Shown one piece after another: positions 6,650 to 7,230 of a stretch of DNA of 7,230 nucleotides. The translations under genes were made by a program, and so were the position numbers. Every line of letters starts with the position of its first letter. Position 1 is the stretch's first letter. This DNA is from Roseburia sp. (GTDB lineage Bacteria > Bacillota > Clostridia > Lachnospirales > Lachnospiraceae). Below the pieces are notes generated by a model that did no database searches, was not told the origin of the DNA, and saw only the letters and a list, made by a program, of their open reading frames with translations. The stretch spans positions 1 through 7,230 of the forward strand of contig JAGASC010000131.1 in the NCBI GenBank assembly GCA_017621905.1. The letters are read 5' to 3'.

Positions 6650-7230
6650 ATGTATAAGTTGTCAGTACCGGTCAGTTTCAATTCCGTAACGGATAAAACA
6701 ATGCCGGTATTTTTGGAAAATTTCAGGAAATGTAAGGTAGACAGAGTGTTTTTGTCTATGTTGGAGCCTGTCTATGATCCGGATAATTTCATTTGCGCGA
6801 ATGAGGAGAAAGCAGAACGCGCGATCCGATATTTTAAAGATAACGGGTTAGAGGTTGGTGTGTGGATAGGGGGCTTTGGTCATGGAGGAGTTCTTTCCCA
6901 TGAAAAAAATTCGCTGGATAAGGACAGGTTCGTCCCCATGGAGGGAGTTTATGGCGATAAATTTGGGTACGCCTACTGTCCATTGGATGAAAATTTTGCA
7001 AAGCATTATAGTGAGATCGTCCGGAAAGTCGCAGCCATGCATCCGGATCTGATTATGCTGGATGACGATTACAGGCTGAATCTCCGCCAATACTACATGG
7101 GATGTTTTTGTCCGCTGCACAGAAAAGAATATTTCCGGCGGATCGGGGAAGAGATTCCGCGCAAAAAGCTGGAAAGCCTGATCTTCACCGGTGGAAAGAA
7201 CAAATACCGCAGTGCGTATCTGAAGCTTTC
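6650..7230 (+). CDS. Unrecognised enzyme, probably a TIM-barrel glycosidase-like protein (5' part only)
   Basis: The frame is open from the ATG at 6650 to the window end, giving 193 complete codons of a longer protein. AGGGAGGAG (6636-6644) lies 5 bases before the ATG, a strong start. Alternating short hydrophobic strands and helices resemble the first half of a beta/alpha barrel: KLSVPVSF (3-10), DRVFLSML (31-38), GLEVGVWIGGF (66-76) and DLIMLDDDYRLN (133-144). The acidic cluster DDD at 138-140 at a strand end is where glycosidases of this fold often carry catalytic or sugar-binding residues. A Cys-Phe-Cys-Pro-Leu-His segment (152-157) follows. I do not recognise a named family. Its position after the lyase gene suggests a role in breaking down the same oligosaccharide. 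It may have its own promoter at 6544-6571. There is no signal peptide, so it is probably cytoplasmic. Confidence 0.75.
   Translation, partial: MYKLSVPVSFNSVTDKTMPVFLENFRKCKVDRVFLSMLEPVYDPDNFICANEEKAERAIRYFKDNGLEVGVWIGGFGHGGVLSHEKNSLDKDRFVPMEGVYGDKFGYAYCPLDENFAKHYSEIVRKVAAMHPDLIMLDDDYRLNLRQYYMGCFCPLHRKEYFRRIGEEIPRKKLESLIFTGGKNKYRSAYLKL

Overview
The window looks like a carbohydrate-utilisation operon from a low-to-mid GC Gram-positive anaerobe, most likely a Lachnospiraceae-type Clostridium. The support is strong AGGAGG-type ribosome binding sites, a Gram-positive lipoprotein signal, an LplA/LplB/YtcP-type sugar ABC importer and AT-leaning codon use. No RNA gene, transposon, CRISPR array or phage feature is visible. 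Every gene I can support is on the + strand.

Layout. Bases 1-134 are a leader with an inverted repeat over a weak candidate promoter, then two short hairpins; the second contains the only candidate Shine-Dalgarno of the first gene. 135-1868 encodes a large solute-binding lipoprotein. A 12-bp hairpin (1891-1927) separates it from two permeases (1949-2899 and 2912-3805). These are followed by a ten-helix EamA/DMT-type transporter (3821-4771) with an odd Cys/Glu/Asn hexapeptide repeat in its central loop, and a heparinase II/III-like protein without a signal peptide (4785-6470). A 179-bp spacer (6471-6649) holds a good sigma-A-type promoter and a short coding-like stretch. The start of an unrecognised, probably TIM-barrel enzyme (6650 onward) is cut by the window end.

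Working model (inference). The lipoprotein captures an oligosaccharide, probably uronate-containing, and the two permeases import it using an ATPase encoded elsewhere, since none is present here. The cytoplasmic heparinase-like enzyme cleaves it by beta-elimination, and the downstream barrel protein may act on the product. The EamA/DMT protein may move a product or a related small metabolite. The polysaccharide cannot be named from sequence alone. The least ordinary parts are the DMT transporter inside a sugar-importer operon and its repeat linker, the cytosolic lyase paired with an unrecognised barrel enzyme, and the structured leader and intergenic hairpins around the binding-protein gene.
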